64,000 bases of DNA from a virus, in the IMG/VR virus record IMGVR_UViG_3300042350_004191, positions 124,001-188,000 of that record; one strand, written 5' to 3'. Positions 41,604 to 51,081 of this stretch are shown in pieces (positions within the stretch are counted from its first letter, which is position 1; each line of letters begins with the position of its first letter). A program made the translations under genes and the position numbers. The notes beneath the pieces are model-generated. The model was not told the DNA's origin. It saw only the letters and a program-made list of their open reading frames with translations, and did not search any database.

Positions 41604-43229
41604 TTACCAATTTTTATCGTCTAAAACAGACCAATGGTTATGTAAACCATCGATTTTATTTGCATAAACGTCTGTAATGTATTTACTACTATCGAAATAA
41701 TGTACAACTTTATTAATGAGCCATTGTCCCAAAAACTTATCATCAAATGCATTTTTATCGGATGAGTCTGATCTGTCGATAAACAAAAATGTACCGGGTT
41801 GTCTTAGCGTCAATCCTTCTGTTTGAAAATATAATGCTTGATTTAAAAATATTGCATCTTTTAACATTTTTACCATCATCATGTCAGGTGGACCTTGTGT
41901 GTAAAATGCATTTTCTACACTCAAACCTTCCAATTTAGTTTTGTTTATATTTAACCAAATCTGATTTGGTCCATTTGTATTGTTCAAGAAAGAATACAAT
42001 CCTTTTTTTCCTAATGTCTCTAAATTTTCAAATATTTTTTCGGCTTTATTTTCTTCAAAATGAATACTGTATGTTCCCGTATTAAAATCCATTGTATGTG
42101 TTGGTCTATTAATTAAACGCATATCATCCACAGGAGCCATAGCTGCAAATTTATAGTTTTTCATCACAGATGTTCTTCCAGAAAAAATATTTAAAATCTT
42201 TTCATTATTATCATCAAATAAAGCAGCCCTAGCAATATAGGCTAATGTTTGTGGTTCCAGTCCGTCTTGAAGAGTCATTCTTTCAATTTGTTTGGCTTTT
42301 GAAAAAATATCACTTAATGATATTAATGACCATTTTTTATTATATCTATCTAATCTTAAAAACACTGGATCATTATCGAACCCTTTAGCATAAGACATCA
42401 TAAATTTTATGTCATCTATTGTTTTTGCGTTTGCTGGTGACGTATAAAACACAAGATTATTAGGGTCGTTAGTATTTGTTATATTCCAATTATCCTCATC
42501 AATATTATCAAAAGGTAAATTTGGGTTGTCAATAGAACCGCCGCTATCAAAACCTACTTTTAATTCACTAGTTTGTTCTTTTCCTAGAGTAAAATCGTTA
42601 CATGCGGCAGTTTTTATAATAGATTTAATTGATTCGTTAGGATTCCACTTTCTTTCTATGTCTGTAAGATAAGAAACAGAAACATTCCTCTGCTTTGCAA
42701 TATCGTTTGCTGGTCCATGAGTAGACGTTGACCATGGAATATTTCTTTCTGATAAAATTTGATATCTTTCATCTATAAAATAAATTTTTTTAAGTTTGGC
42801 TGTAGCTGAATTAGTTTCAATATCTTCAACATCATATACAACAAAATCATAATCCATTGTCCATGTTTCAGGTTTTATTAAAGGATTTCCATTAGATAAT
42901 GTTTCTATTTTGATATTAATACGGTTTCTACCATCGTGTCTAAAAACAAAAAAAGCATCTGTGCTTGTAGTATTTTGATTTTTCTCGGTATCTGATACTG
43001 TTTTAGCTGTGGTAGATCTTTCTATTACTTCAAAATCGTTTTTTAATATAATCCAACCTTTTGTCCACCAATTTGTTAAACTTTCTTCTATAACCAAACT
43101 ATCTACAATCTTGAACGGAAGGCTTAAAGGTTTTTTTGTTACAGTATTGAAAAAAACAATTCTTATGAGATAATATTGGTCTTTTATTAAGACAATATCA
43201 CCTTTATTTTTATTTAATTCTCCAGCCAT
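41604..43229 (-). CDS. Probable baseplate hub protein (gp27-like position)
   Basis: 541 residues, beta-rich, starting M-A-G-E-L-N-K-N-K-G-D. The segment V-I-E-E-S-L-T-N-W-W-T-K-G-W and the later L-T-L-R-Q-P-G-T-F-L-F-I-D-R resemble hub proteins, in which beta-barrel domains form the ring holding the spike. It lies between a tube-like protein and the spike module, as hub genes often do. Domain-level evidence is weak, so it is a positional call; no enzyme motif was seen. Confidence 0.5.
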   Translation of the reverse strand: MAGELNKNKGDIVLIKDQYYLIRIVFFNTVTKKPLSLPFKIVDSLVIEESLTNWWTKGWIILKNDFEVIERSTTAKTVSDTEKNQNTTSTDAFFVFRHDGRNRINIKIETLSNGNPLIKPETWTMDYDFVVYDVEDIETNSATAKLKKIYFIDERYQILSERNIPWSTSTHGPANDIAKQRNVSVSYLTDIERKWNPNESIKSIIKTAACNDFTLGKEQTSELKVGFDSGGSIDNPNLPFDNIDEDNWNITNTNDPNNLVFYTSPANAKTIDDIKFMMSYAKGFDNDPVFLRLDRYNKKWSLISLSDIFSKAKQIERMTLQDGLEPQTLAYIARAALFDDNNEKILNIFSGRTSVMKNYKFAAMAPVDDMRLINRPTHTMDFNTGTYSIHFEENKAEKIFENLETLGKKGLYSFLNNTNGPNQIWLNINKTKLEGLSVENAFYTQGPPDMMMVKMLKDAIFLNQALYFQTEGLTLRQPGTFLFIDRSDSSDKNAFDDKFLGQWLINKVVHYFDSSKYITDVYANKIDGLHNHWSVLDDKNW

Positions 43230-43232
43230 ATT

Positions 43233-43838
43233 TTATTTGCATACATTTTCATTCACATTAGACTCCAAGCTAACATTGATTTGATTATAACTGAAAGATG
43301 CTGTGCTTGTAATTTCGACACCATCTTGATGTGAATAATTAATTCCACCCAAAGAAGTTATAAATGCTCCTTCATATTCAAATCTTATAAGTTTTCTATT
43401 ATATTCATCTAATGTTATAATTGTTAATGTCGTAGTATAATCAGGAAATTGATTTTCTAATTCTAACTCTGGATTTGGTGGGACTTCGGCTGATCTTAAA
43501 ATTTCACTAGAAGAATTTCTAGAATCATTAAAAAGATTTAACCAATTCCAAAGAATATAATAATTATGATACCCGTTATCTATAAAAAATCTAATATCCA
43601 TTGATGGATAATCTGGTCTTGAGAAAGAACTGGTTTTATAAGTTTGTCCACCGTATCCTAAACTTATAGACGGAATACTAATATCAGGTACTGACATGTT
43701 GTATATACTCAATTGAACTTTATCGTCATTAAAATCAGATTTTAATTTAGGATCATAAAGATTGTCTAATGCTTTGGGTAAAGCAAAAAGAAATATAAAT
43801 TTATCGTTTCTAGACTTGTTTAAAATAGATTGGTTCAT
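43233..43838 (-). CDS. Tube-like or baseplate protein (gp19-fold candidate)
   Basis: 201 residues. S-R-P-D-Y-P-S-M-D-I-R-F-F-I-D-N followed by a helix with W-N-W-L-N-L-F-N-D echoes the arrangement in tail-tube proteins, where strands are followed by an acidic-aromatic helix (compare D-K-L-E-D-W-M-K-S-I-F in the tube protein here). In T4 the baseplate proteins gp48 and gp54 share this fold. It follows terminase by 3 nt. It could be a gp54-like tube initiator; this is inferred from pattern. Confidence 0.5.
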   Translation of the reverse strand: MNQSILNKSRNDKFIFLFALPKALDNLYDPKLKSDFNDDKVQLSIYNMSVPDISIPSISLGYGGQTYKTSSFSRPDYPSMDIRFFIDNGYHNYYILWNWLNLFNDSRNSSSEILRSAEVPPNPELELENQFPDYTTTLTIITLDEYNRKLIRFEYEGAFITSLGGINYSHQDGVEITSTASFSYNQINVSLESNVNENVCK

Positions 43839-43841
43839 ATA

Positions 43842-45677
43842 TTAAAATAAAATAACAGGAGAATTGTTTTCTTCATTTAAAGAATTTTCCGTTTTTTCTC
43901 CATCTTTATTACTTATATTAGGTTTACCGTCCCAAAGGTTACTAATCCAATTAAATAGTTCCATTTGATCATTTGTTGTTGGTCCAATTTCATCTTGTCC
44001 TATAAAGGATAATGGTCTATAATTGTTTTCTGTTTTTTTATAAAGACTACTTTTACCTAAAAATAAAGAACTCTTTTTTATTAGCTCAGAATTGTTTACA
44101 AATGGTTTAATTTTTAGTGGTCTACCTTGATCATCAACATCATGAATATAAAAATATTTTTCTACTATAGAAGGATCTAAAATGAAAAGACACCAAATTA
44201 AAGCAAAAACTCTGTCATCAAAATCATCATTTGTTCTTTTACTATATGTATAGTTTGGGTGTTGAATAAAGTTATTAATTTCTAAAAGTGTATCTAAATC
44301 ATAAAACTCAACAGCATTTAGAGAATTTATCCAATATCTAAGATTTGCAGTTCCTCTATATTTTGTATTAGTATGACTATGTATTCCTAGTCTATTATCA
44401 TTTTTATAAAATTTGCTCATACCTTCGCTATAGTATGATACAATATTTTCATAATTATGAATTTTACCTAAAACATCTAAAACCTGTTGACCACTATTAT
44501 TGTTTTCAATTAACACAGGAGGTCTTCCCCAATCGTCTAAAATACCCATTAAACGTGTACCGAAATGATATGGACTAATTTCATTATTAGCATAAATGGC
44601 TGCTTGTTTTATGTTGGTCAAATCCGAAACGTTCATAATCTGGACAACAGTATTTGATCTACCTATACCTTCACCTACGTCTACGCCCACTACATAAAAA
44701 TCATTTTCTTTAGGAAAATCGAATATTTTATATGAACCTTCGTCTAAAATTAAAACAGGCTCTTTACATTTAGCTTTTAATTCTTCTAAAAGTTTTGTAT
44801 CAATAACAGCTTTACCTTTTGTAAAAAATTGATTTCCAAATTCTTGTTCAAAATCTTGTTCAGAACCTAATTGAGCTATAGTTGAGCGTTTCCATTCTTC
44901 ATCTCTACCGGGCACATCCCACCAATCAACTCTTTCTAAATTCCAATCATTATTTTCTTTTAATGATTCTTGATATATTTCGTAAAATTTATTATCTGTC
45001 CCGTTAGGTGTACTAATAACAATTATTTGTGAGTTTTTAGAAGATGAAATAATAGGTATTGCAGACTTCCACAATTCTTTCATAACTTCATTTGGACAAT
45101 GTGCCATCTCATCGATAAGAAGAAGATTGCTAGTAGATCCGCGAGGTCCAGCACTTGATGTTGTGCTGACTTGTATAGCAGAACCATTACCTAAAGCAAA
45201 TCCGTTTTTTCTCCAAGACTTAACTGGTGGTTTTAAATATAAAGGCAATTCTTCAAATGCCATTTTAATACGTGCAAAAATTTCTTCAGCAGTATCGGCT
45301 TTGTTTGCAACTATAGTAATTCTTTTGTCATCAAAAAAACAAGTAAGCCATAATGCATAAATTGTTATAGTTGTAGTTTTTCCACTCTGACGGCTTGATA
45401 ATATAATGTTAAATCTATTAGATTTATAAGATTTTAATAATCTTTTTTGGTATTTATAAAGTTCAATTTTTCTTCTACCCTCATCAAGAGTTAATATAAA
45501 AAAATGATTTTCAGCAAAATGGAGAATACTTTTTCTGCATAAACGCAGATCGTCTTCCATTTCTTTTGTCCACTTTAATGTAGCATTTCCTCTTAAAAGG
45601 TTTTCATTACCTTTATAAAATGCTGCATCTACCAAAATGTCATCTGGATCTACAGGTTTTACATTTGTTTTTGGCAT
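43842..45677 (-). CDS. 17: Terminase large subunit, gp17-like
   Basis: 611 residues (T4: 610). The ATPase has Walker A S-S-R-Q-S-G-K-T-T (94-102), Walker B L-L-L-I-D-E (185-190) and the coupling motif I-S-T-P-N-G-T (221-227). The nuclease domain begins V-V-G-V-D-V-G-E-G (about 329-337), with the first catalytic Asp at about 333, and has later acidic residues near D-D-F-D-D-R-V. It packages DNA into the prohead and cuts it. Unusually it sits inside the baseplate cluster, between the gp53-like and tube-like genes, instead of next to the sheath. Confidence 0.95.
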   Translation of the reverse strand: MPKTNVKPVDPDDILVDAAFYKGNENLLRGNATLKWTKEMEDDLRLCRKSILHFAENHFFILTLDEGRRKIELYKYQKRLLKSYKSNRFNIILSSRQSGKTTTITIYALWLTCFFDDKRITIVANKADTAEEIFARIKMAFEELPLYLKPPVKSWRKNGFALGNGSAIQVSTTSSAGPRGSTSNLLLIDEMAHCPNEVMKELWKSAIPIISSSKNSQIIVISTPNGTDNKFYEIYQESLKENNDWNLERVDWWDVPGRDEEWKRSTIAQLGSEQDFEQEFGNQFFTKGKAVIDTKLLEELKAKCKEPVLILDEGSYKIFDFPKENDFYVVGVDVGEGIGRSNTVVQIMNVSDLTNIKQAAIYANNEISPYHFGTRLMGILDDWGRPPVLIENNNSGQQVLDVLGKIHNYENIVSYYSEGMSKFYKNDNRLGIHSHTNTKYRGTANLRYWINSLNAVEFYDLDTLLEINNFIQHPNYTYSKRTNDDFDDRVFALIWCLFILDPSIVEKYFYIHDVDDQGRPLKIKPFVNNSELIKKSSLFLGKSSLYKKTENNYRPLSFIGQDEIGPTTNDQMELFNWISNLWDGKPNISNKDGEKTENSLNEENNSPVILF

Positions 45678-45682
45678 GATTT

Positions 45683-46036
45683 TTATTTATTAATTTGTTT
45701 TGATATTTCAGCCAGAACTACCCCAACGTAATTGGGTCTTAAATATTTTATAAGCGTTTTTGATTTTATTTTCTCAAAGGGGTCTAAAACACTATTATAT
45801 AAACATATTAACCACCACAAATTCATATTACCATAAATTCTATGAGATATGGAGTACCATGTATCAGTGTAGTCTGATATATATTCTCCTTCCAATTCAC
45901 TGTTATTTGACGGGAAAATTGATATATTTTTTAATAAATTAAAAAAACGAAACCCTTGGTCATTTTCGTATATATTAAAAAAATTTTCGTAACTAAAAGA
46001 ACTACTATTAATTTCTGGTATATCTGTTTTTCTCAT
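45683..46036 (-). CDS. 53: Baseplate wedge protein, gp53-like
   Basis: 117 residues. The core S-H-R-I-Y-G-N-M-N-L-W-W-L-I and L-Y-N-S-V-L-D-P-F match the T4 gp53 LysM-like pattern (I-Y-G-N-P-Q-L-Y-W-V then N-D-N-Y-D-P-Y). gp53 joins baseplate wedges around the hub. It is shorter than T4 gp53 (196), consisting mostly of the LysM-like part. No promoter box or Shine-Dalgarno precedes it, so it is read from the upstream unit. Confidence 0.75.
   Translation of the reverse strand: MRKTDIPEINSSSFSYENFFNIYENDQGFRFFNLLKNISIFPSNNSELEGEYISDYTDTWYSISHRIYGNMNLWWLICLYNSVLDPFEKIKSKTLIKYLRPNYVGVVLAEISKQINK
45684..45691 (-). promoter_or_regulatory. Late promoter AATAAATA (minus strand) before terminase
   Basis: AATAAATA on the minus strand ends 6 nt before the terminase ATG at 45677. 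It overlaps the TAA of the upstream gp53-like gene. Confidence 0.6.
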
Positions 46037-46050
46037 TTTAATTATTAACC

Positions 46051-47109
46051 TTATTCAGGTCCACCTCTTGTATTTGGTCCACCCCCAAAAGGATTAGTTC
46101 CAACTACTTCCACTTTAGCACCACCAACAGCCCCTTGGAAAATATTGGTACTTTGTGGTAACATTTCCTGTAATGTTATATTAACATCATATGCCTCTGG
46201 TACTAGTACGGTTTTACCGGGTATTATATCATCGGTGATTTGTCTAACAGTTCCTATATTATTAATTTTTAATTCTCTCATATATGCTATAGGCATATAT
46301 ACACCATTCATACCTTCACAAGATACTGTATATACTGATGGTGGAACATATGTAACAAGGGATGTTCTGTTTTTTAGATTTTGATAAGTCAATAGTATGG
46401 TAAAGTAAAAATTATCTATTGTAGATTGAATATTAAAAGTATTATATAAAGGAAATCTTATATTAAGTGTCATACAATTGGTAGTAGAAAAGGTATAGAT
46501 GGGATCTACTTCTATACCTGGTGTTAGAAAACCAGCCGCACCACCTATTGCTCCACCAAAAAATTGAGAAAGTTTAGAATTAGGTGCTCCGGTACTACTG
46601 CTACTACTTCTCGGTGAAAACCCCTTATTATCATTCCAAGTATTTGTTATACTTCTCAAATTACTACCGCTATTTAACAACCATGGTATTCTGTATTTGA
46701 ATGGACTGTTATTTTGTTCTATAACATACAATTGAGCATATGGCTCAGACATAGCTGCTTCAAAAGATTCGTTTTGTGCAGTGTCGATAACATTTCTAAA
46801 AGTATTAATAACATTAGATATTGTTGCAGCTATTCCTCTCATGGCTAAAGTTTTTTCTTCTAAAATCAAGGACGGAACTTCATTTAGTACGGAATCATCT
46901 TGTGCTTCTGAAGAATTTCTCCATTTAAAACCATTTCTAATGTCTACCATGTTACCATTAGATCTTAGTCTAATTCTTTTTAAAAAATTAGTTACTGCTG
47001 TATCACCTGATCCAGCAAGTGTTTCTGAATATTTTTCTAAAGTAAACAAATTATTTTGTTGACTTACAGCACTTTCAAACAAGGAATAATCTTTATCAAA
47101 ATCTGCCAT
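46051..47109 (-). CDS. Baseplate tail-tube junction protein, gp48-like
   Basis: 352 residues, close to T4 gp48 (364) and gp54 (320). The C-terminal Y-D-V-N-I-T-L-Q-E-M-L-P-Q-S-T-N-I-F resembles the ending of tube-junction proteins, and the middle is Ser/Gly-rich. It overlaps the tape-measure gene by 14 nt and has a good AAGGAG before its ATG, as expected for an internal gene. gp48 caps the hub and nucleates the tube. It could equally correspond to gp54. Confidence 0.55.
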   Translation of the reverse strand: MADFDKDYSLFESAVSQQNNLFTLEKYSETLAGSGDTAVTNFLKRIRLRSNGNMVDIRNGFKWRNSSEAQDDSVLNEVPSLILEEKTLAMRGIAATISNVINTFRNVIDTAQNESFEAAMSEPYAQLYVIEQNNSPFKYRIPWLLNSGSNLRSITNTWNDNKGFSPRSSSSSTGAPNSKLSQFFGGAIGGAAGFLTPGIEVDPIYTFSTTNCMTLNIRFPLYNTFNIQSTIDNFYFTILLTYQNLKNRTSLVTYVPPSVYTVSCEGMNGVYMPIAYMRELKINNIGTVRQITDDIIPGKTVLVPEAYDVNITLQEMLPQSTNIFQGAVGGAKVEVVGTNPFGGGPNTRGGPE

Positions 47110-50100
47110 ATGTATTACTCCTTAGAAACTCTGTTCTTGATAAATATATTTCGTCTCTGCCACCGCTTATTTTTACTTTTTCTGAAGCATTTTCCATACT
47201 ACCGTTATTATTATTTATAATAATAGGTTCTGTTGGGGTGTTATCTATTTCTGGATTTCTTCTTTGATTTAACATATCGATCTCTTTAGACATTAATAGT
47301 CTTTCCATTTTTTTAGATAAATTTTCTACACTATTGGTTAAATTAATAAATGTTTTGTCTACAGCATCTCCTTTTTTAGATGCAAAAATAGTGTCATCAG
47401 AAGACAGTTGAATAGCATTACCACTTCTGTCTAATATTATTTTTCCGTCTTTTGAATCAAATCTTTTTTCTATAAATGAAGATTTTGAAGGACCTTCAAA
47501 AGCAGTGTCTTCTAATAACATATTTGAAAGTTTTTTATCATCGGTATAAAAATTAGCTTTTTCTGGTTCAATAACTTCTTTGTTTTTTTTATCCATCAAT
47601 TCTTGAAGCTCTTGTCTCAACAAGTTTAATTTTTGTCCTTTGGTTCTGTCCCTAGATTGACTGATTTTTTCAATTTTTTCTTCTATCAATGAAATTTGTT
47701 TGTCTAATTCAGTCTCTGGCAATACCCCTAAATCTTCAGCAGTCGTAACTTGTTTACCTTCCTTCAGTTCTTCATATCTTTTGAGTTTGTAATTTAATGC
47801 TTTTTGAGATTCTAATATATTCTCTCTTTGTCTTTCTAACATTTCTATTTTTCTATCATCTCTTGATATAAAATTTTTGTTTTTTTCTTCTTCAATAGAA
47901 GCTTCTAATTCTTTTCGGTTGGAGATTAATCCTTTTGCATTATCTTTTAATTCAGTCTCATCTTTTTCATTGTATTCGGTTGGAAGATTTCTTATAACAT
48001 TCTTTTCAACTCCAGACATTTTTGGTTGTTTAATCTCAGATATTGGAGCATTATTTTCTACAAGTTCTTTTGTCTTTTCATCGTATGTATATCCAAACAT
48101 ACTAGCAAACCAAGATTTTATACCGAATCCTTCTGGGAAAAAATTTACTAAATTTTTATACAAGTTCTTTTTTAAATTGTCTGCTAATTTAGTAAATGAA
48201 AATTTTGTAGTAGTTACGCCTGTTTTTGAATCGGTTGTGGTTTCAAATGCATCTAATATTGATAAAAATGTTCCTGCTACAGAACCGAAAAATGGTAATT
48301 CATTGATCAATTCTAAACCCTCACGTATATTGCCTGTAAACAAAGAATATAGACCTTCACCAGCTTTGATTAAGGTTCCTACCAAATAACTTTCTCTGAG
48401 ATATTTGTAAAAAGAACCAAACCAGTTTCCCATAATAGAAGCTTTACCAGTAGATGTATCTGAACCTTGTTGGTAATCTAAAACGCTGTTTAATATATCT
48501 ATACCTATAGCCAACGTTGTACCTACACCGGGAACAAACGCAGCAATGCCTGATACTATATCCAAAACACCGCCTAAGATATCGTTTTGTTGAAACCTTC
48601 CCCATGCTAAACCAAAACTTAAAAGAGAACCAATAACAGGTATAAATTTTAATTTACTTCCTATTTTAGCTACCCAACCTACGGCTTTCATTAGCATCGC
48701 TGTTATGCTCAATCCTGTCTCGGCCTTTTGTTCTTTTTCTTCACCGCCCTTTAAGTCGATAAAGGTATTTAAAAGGCTTAAACCTATAGACAGAGCAGTT
48801 CCTACACCGGGAACCAAACCAGTGACTCCAGCGGCTATGTCTATCAAACCTTGCATATATTCACCTTCACGAAACCTTGCCCAAGCCTGACCAAAGCTAA
48901 TAACTGTGCCTATTAATGGAATGGCTTTTAATGCGGTCAAAGATACACCTTTCAAAAGTAAACCAGCACCTCTAGCTAAAAGACCTTTTAAATTACGTCC
49001 CACAGTAGATCCAGCCACTTTTCCACCAACTTCAGCACTTTCACCTATGATATTATCAAACACACCAGAAAACATTTGAGTAGCATATGTTGCCAGCTTT
49101 TCACTAATACTACCAAAGAATGTACCAACGGTCTTAAAAGCATTCCCAAAGGTCATTTGGAGTCCACCCATAGTAAAAAATTTACTCATGGCATTCACTA
49201 CTCCTTGAAATTTATCAAAAGTTTCAGCAGCCTTATCGCCAAATTTCTCACTAATGTAATTTTTAATTTCAGGCCAATAAAAGGATGTAATAGCTCCTAT
49301 GCCACCTATAGCCGCCATAGCACCTCCAATCAAACCAGCAACGCCACCTAGACCATTTAATAAACCACCAAACAAACCACCAAACAAACCACCACCTTGT
49401 TGTATTGTAACATTCGATGTTTCTTCGGATTTTTCTTTTAAAATTTTATCTACTAATTTAGATAAAAAATCACTTGTCTGAGTAGAAAAAGTTATAATTG
49501 TTTCTGTTGGTTTGTTTTCAAATAATTTTTGTTCTTCTGAAGTTGTTTGTGTGTTATTTGTTGGATTTTCGTTATTGGCTTTAATGAATTCTAGCGTGTT
49601 ATTTTTTTGTAAATCTAAAACATTTACTAAATTACCAATCAGATTATTGTTGTTTTCGTTGTTTAAATTGAAAATATTTTTAATATCAAAAATAAAACTT
49701 TTAAGAGTATCACTTAAATCGAATTTTTGATTTTTTAAAATATTTTTGTTATTGAGTGTTTCAACATCTGTCGTTTCTTCCGTATTTTTTTTCTGATAAG
49801 CTTCTTTTATTTTAGAAAAAATATCTGAAAATATATTTTGATAGTCGGTTAAGAAATTAAAATCTGTTTGAACATTTGTATCTTTTACGGGTTGTTTAGG
49901 CTGTTCAACTAATCTCGGAGACTCTTTGGATGATTTAGCTTGAATGTCGGTTACTTCTTTGTCTTTGGTTTGAACTTTTTGAATTAATGTGTTCAGCTTT
50001 TCATATATCTCAGTAGCCCTTTCAGAAGAATTTTCAACATTATCTGTTAAAGTTTTCCATTTTTTGACCAACTTTTCTAATATATTCCGTTTAAAATCTC

Positions 50101-50224
50101 TTCGAATTAACTGTAAATCTTGATCGTTGACAAATATCTTTACAAGAACATCTAAAGGATTTTCCTTTAATCCCTTTTCTGTAAATTCTTTTATAAAGCT
50201 TTCTATGTCAGGATTCGCTACCAT
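47096..50224 (-). CDS. Probable tail tape-measure protein with duplicated hydrophobic modules
   Basis: 1042 residues. The N-terminal ~250 residues are charged and coiled-coil-like. From about 275 a Gly-rich hydrophobic stretch (G-G-L-F-G-G-L-F-G-G) follows. Two homologous ~58-residue modules, about 432-490 and 527-586, share I-P-x-I-G-x-x-x-S-F-G-x-A-W and L-V/F-V-P-G-V-G-T. The C-terminal ~350 residues are mostly charged helices. Length, coiled coil, hydrophobic centre and position between sheath/tube and baseplate genes indicate the tape measure, although T4 gp29 is shorter (590). Confidence 0.7.
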   Translation of the reverse strand: MVANPDIESFIKEFTEKGLKENPLDVLVKIFVNDQDLQLIRRDFKRNILEKLVKKWKTLTDNVENSSERATEIYEKLNTLIQKVQTKDKEVTDIQAKSSKESPRLVEQPKQPVKDTNVQTDFNFLTDYQNIFSDIFSKIKEAYQKKNTEETTDVETLNNKNILKNQKFDLSDTLKSFIFDIKNIFNLNNENNNNLIGNLVNVLDLQKNNTLEFIKANNENPTNNTQTTSEEQKLFENKPTETIITFSTQTSDFLSKLVDKILKEKSEETSNVTIQQGGGLFGGLFGGLLNGLGGVAGLIGGAMAAIGGIGAITSFYWPEIKNYISEKFGDKAAETFDKFQGVVNAMSKFFTMGGLQMTFGNAFKTVGTFFGSISEKLATYATQMFSGVFDNIIGESAEVGGKVAGSTVGRNLKGLLARGAGLLLKGVSLTALKAIPLIGTVISFGQAWARFREGEYMQGLIDIAAGVTGLVPGVGTALSIGLSLLNTFIDLKGGEEKEQKAETGLSITAMLMKAVGWVAKIGSKLKFIPVIGSLLSFGLAWGRFQQNDILGGVLDIVSGIAAFVPGVGTTLAIGIDILNSVLDYQQGSDTSTGKASIMGNWFGSFYKYLRESYLVGTLIKAGEGLYSLFTGNIREGLELINELPFFGSVAGTFLSILDAFETTTDSKTGVTTTKFSFTKLADNLKKNLYKNLVNFFPEGFGIKSWFASMFGYTYDEKTKELVENNAPISEIKQPKMSGVEKNVIRNLPTEYNEKDETELKDNAKGLISNRKELEASIEEEKNKNFISRDDRKIEMLERQRENILESQKALNYKLKRYEELKEGKQVTTAEDLGVLPETELDKQISLIEEKIEKISQSRDRTKGQKLNLLRQELQELMDKKNKEVIEPEKANFYTDDKKLSNMLLEDTAFEGPSKSSFIEKRFDSKDGKIILDRSGNAIQLSSDDTIFASKKGDAVDKTFINLTNSVENLSKKMERLLMSKEIDMLNQRRNPEIDNTPTEPIIINNNNGSMENASEKVKISGGRDEIYLSRTEFLRSNTYGRF

Positions 50225-50229
50225 AATAA

Positions 50230-50237
50230 TATTTATG
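50230..50237 (-). promoter_or_regulatory. Late promoter CATAAATA (minus strand) before tape-measure gene
   Basis: CATAAATA lies exactly 5 nt before the ATG at 50224 on the minus strand, in the 32-nt gap after the gp26/gp51-like gene. Confidence 0.6.
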
Positions 50238-50256
50238 GCCGATTACTGTTATAGTG

Positions 50257-51069
50257 CTACATTAGGAACAAAAGATTATCTAATGTTAGAGTCTTTTTAT
50301 ACTCTCCATTCTTAGAAGAAACTGTTAAAAAAGAATCTAATTCGGTTTTCCAGTCTGCAATTTTTTGTAGTACTTTTTGAGTCAAATCAGCAGTCAAAAG
50401 TTCTGTTAATTTTATTCTCTGGTTTATAGTAAGTCCTTCTAAACTAATGACTTTATCATCGAATGCTATTTTACTTATAAATTTAGATACTTCACCAATA
50501 AATGCATCTGACAAAAGTGTTCCCATGTCATTTACATTTTTAACATCATCTATTTTTTTATAAGTTTTTGATAATTCTAATTCATATTTCGATTCCAAAG
50601 TTATTGTCGGGATTAAAACTTCGACGTTTATAGATACTCCATCTTTTACAATATTGATACTTTCAGTAGAAGGGTGATTATACTTTAAGCTGTTATCAAT
50701 TATTGGCTGCAATTCTACAGATTCAGAGTAAACGGGATTTTCATTAAAAACCACATTTAAGTTATTAGATATTTTTGATCTTAAAAATAAACCTATATAA
50801 ACTTTATCGTAGATTGTTAGTTTTTCTACTTCTACACCTTCGGTAATTAAATTCTCTTTAATAATTTTTAAAAAATTTTGGGTGAATTTACTTTTATATA
50901 TTGATGTATCAGTTACCGTTTCCAATAAATCTTTTTGTTGTTTTGTATTAAGTTCTTTAAACTCAACGTTTTTCTTAAGAGAAGGTATATATACAGATAA
51001 ACTAAAAGTATTTGATATATCTGTTAATGATTTTAAAATATCATTAAAATTTTGTGTATTATCGCTCAT
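50257..51069 (-). CDS. gp26/gp51-like baseplate-hub assembly protein
   Basis: 270 residues. The start contains S-V-Y-I-P-S-L-K-K-N-V-E-F-K-E-L-N-T-K-Q-Q-K-D-L-L, the P-x-L-x-K-x-V-x-F-K-E pattern seen at the start of T4 gp26/gp51-type proteins. A second beta-strand block (V-S-I-N-V-E-V-L-I-P-T-I-T-L) follows near 150. In T4 these proteins help assemble the hub. Its neighbour at 51082 has the same opening pattern and looks like a paralogue. It lies between that gene and the tape measure. Confidence 0.55.
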   Translation of the reverse strand: MSDNTQNFNDILKSLTDISNTFSLSVYIPSLKKNVEFKELNTKQQKDLLETVTDTSIYKSKFTQNFLKIIKENLITEGVEVEKLTIYDKVYIGLFLRSKISNNLNVVFNENPVYSESVELQPIIDNSLKYNHPSTESINIVKDGVSINVEVLIPTITLESKYELELSKTYKKIDDVKNVNDMGTLLSDAFIGEVSKFISKIAFDDKVISLEGLTINQRIKLTELLTADLTQKVLQKIADWKTELDSFLTVSSKNGEYKKTLTLDNLLFLM

Positions 51070-51081
51070 TTATTAAAATAA

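Noticed and set aside
47877-49730. Rightward open frames over the tape-measure gene
   Set aside because: Shadows of the leftward gene; they interrupt one another and have no ribosome-binding or promoter sequence.
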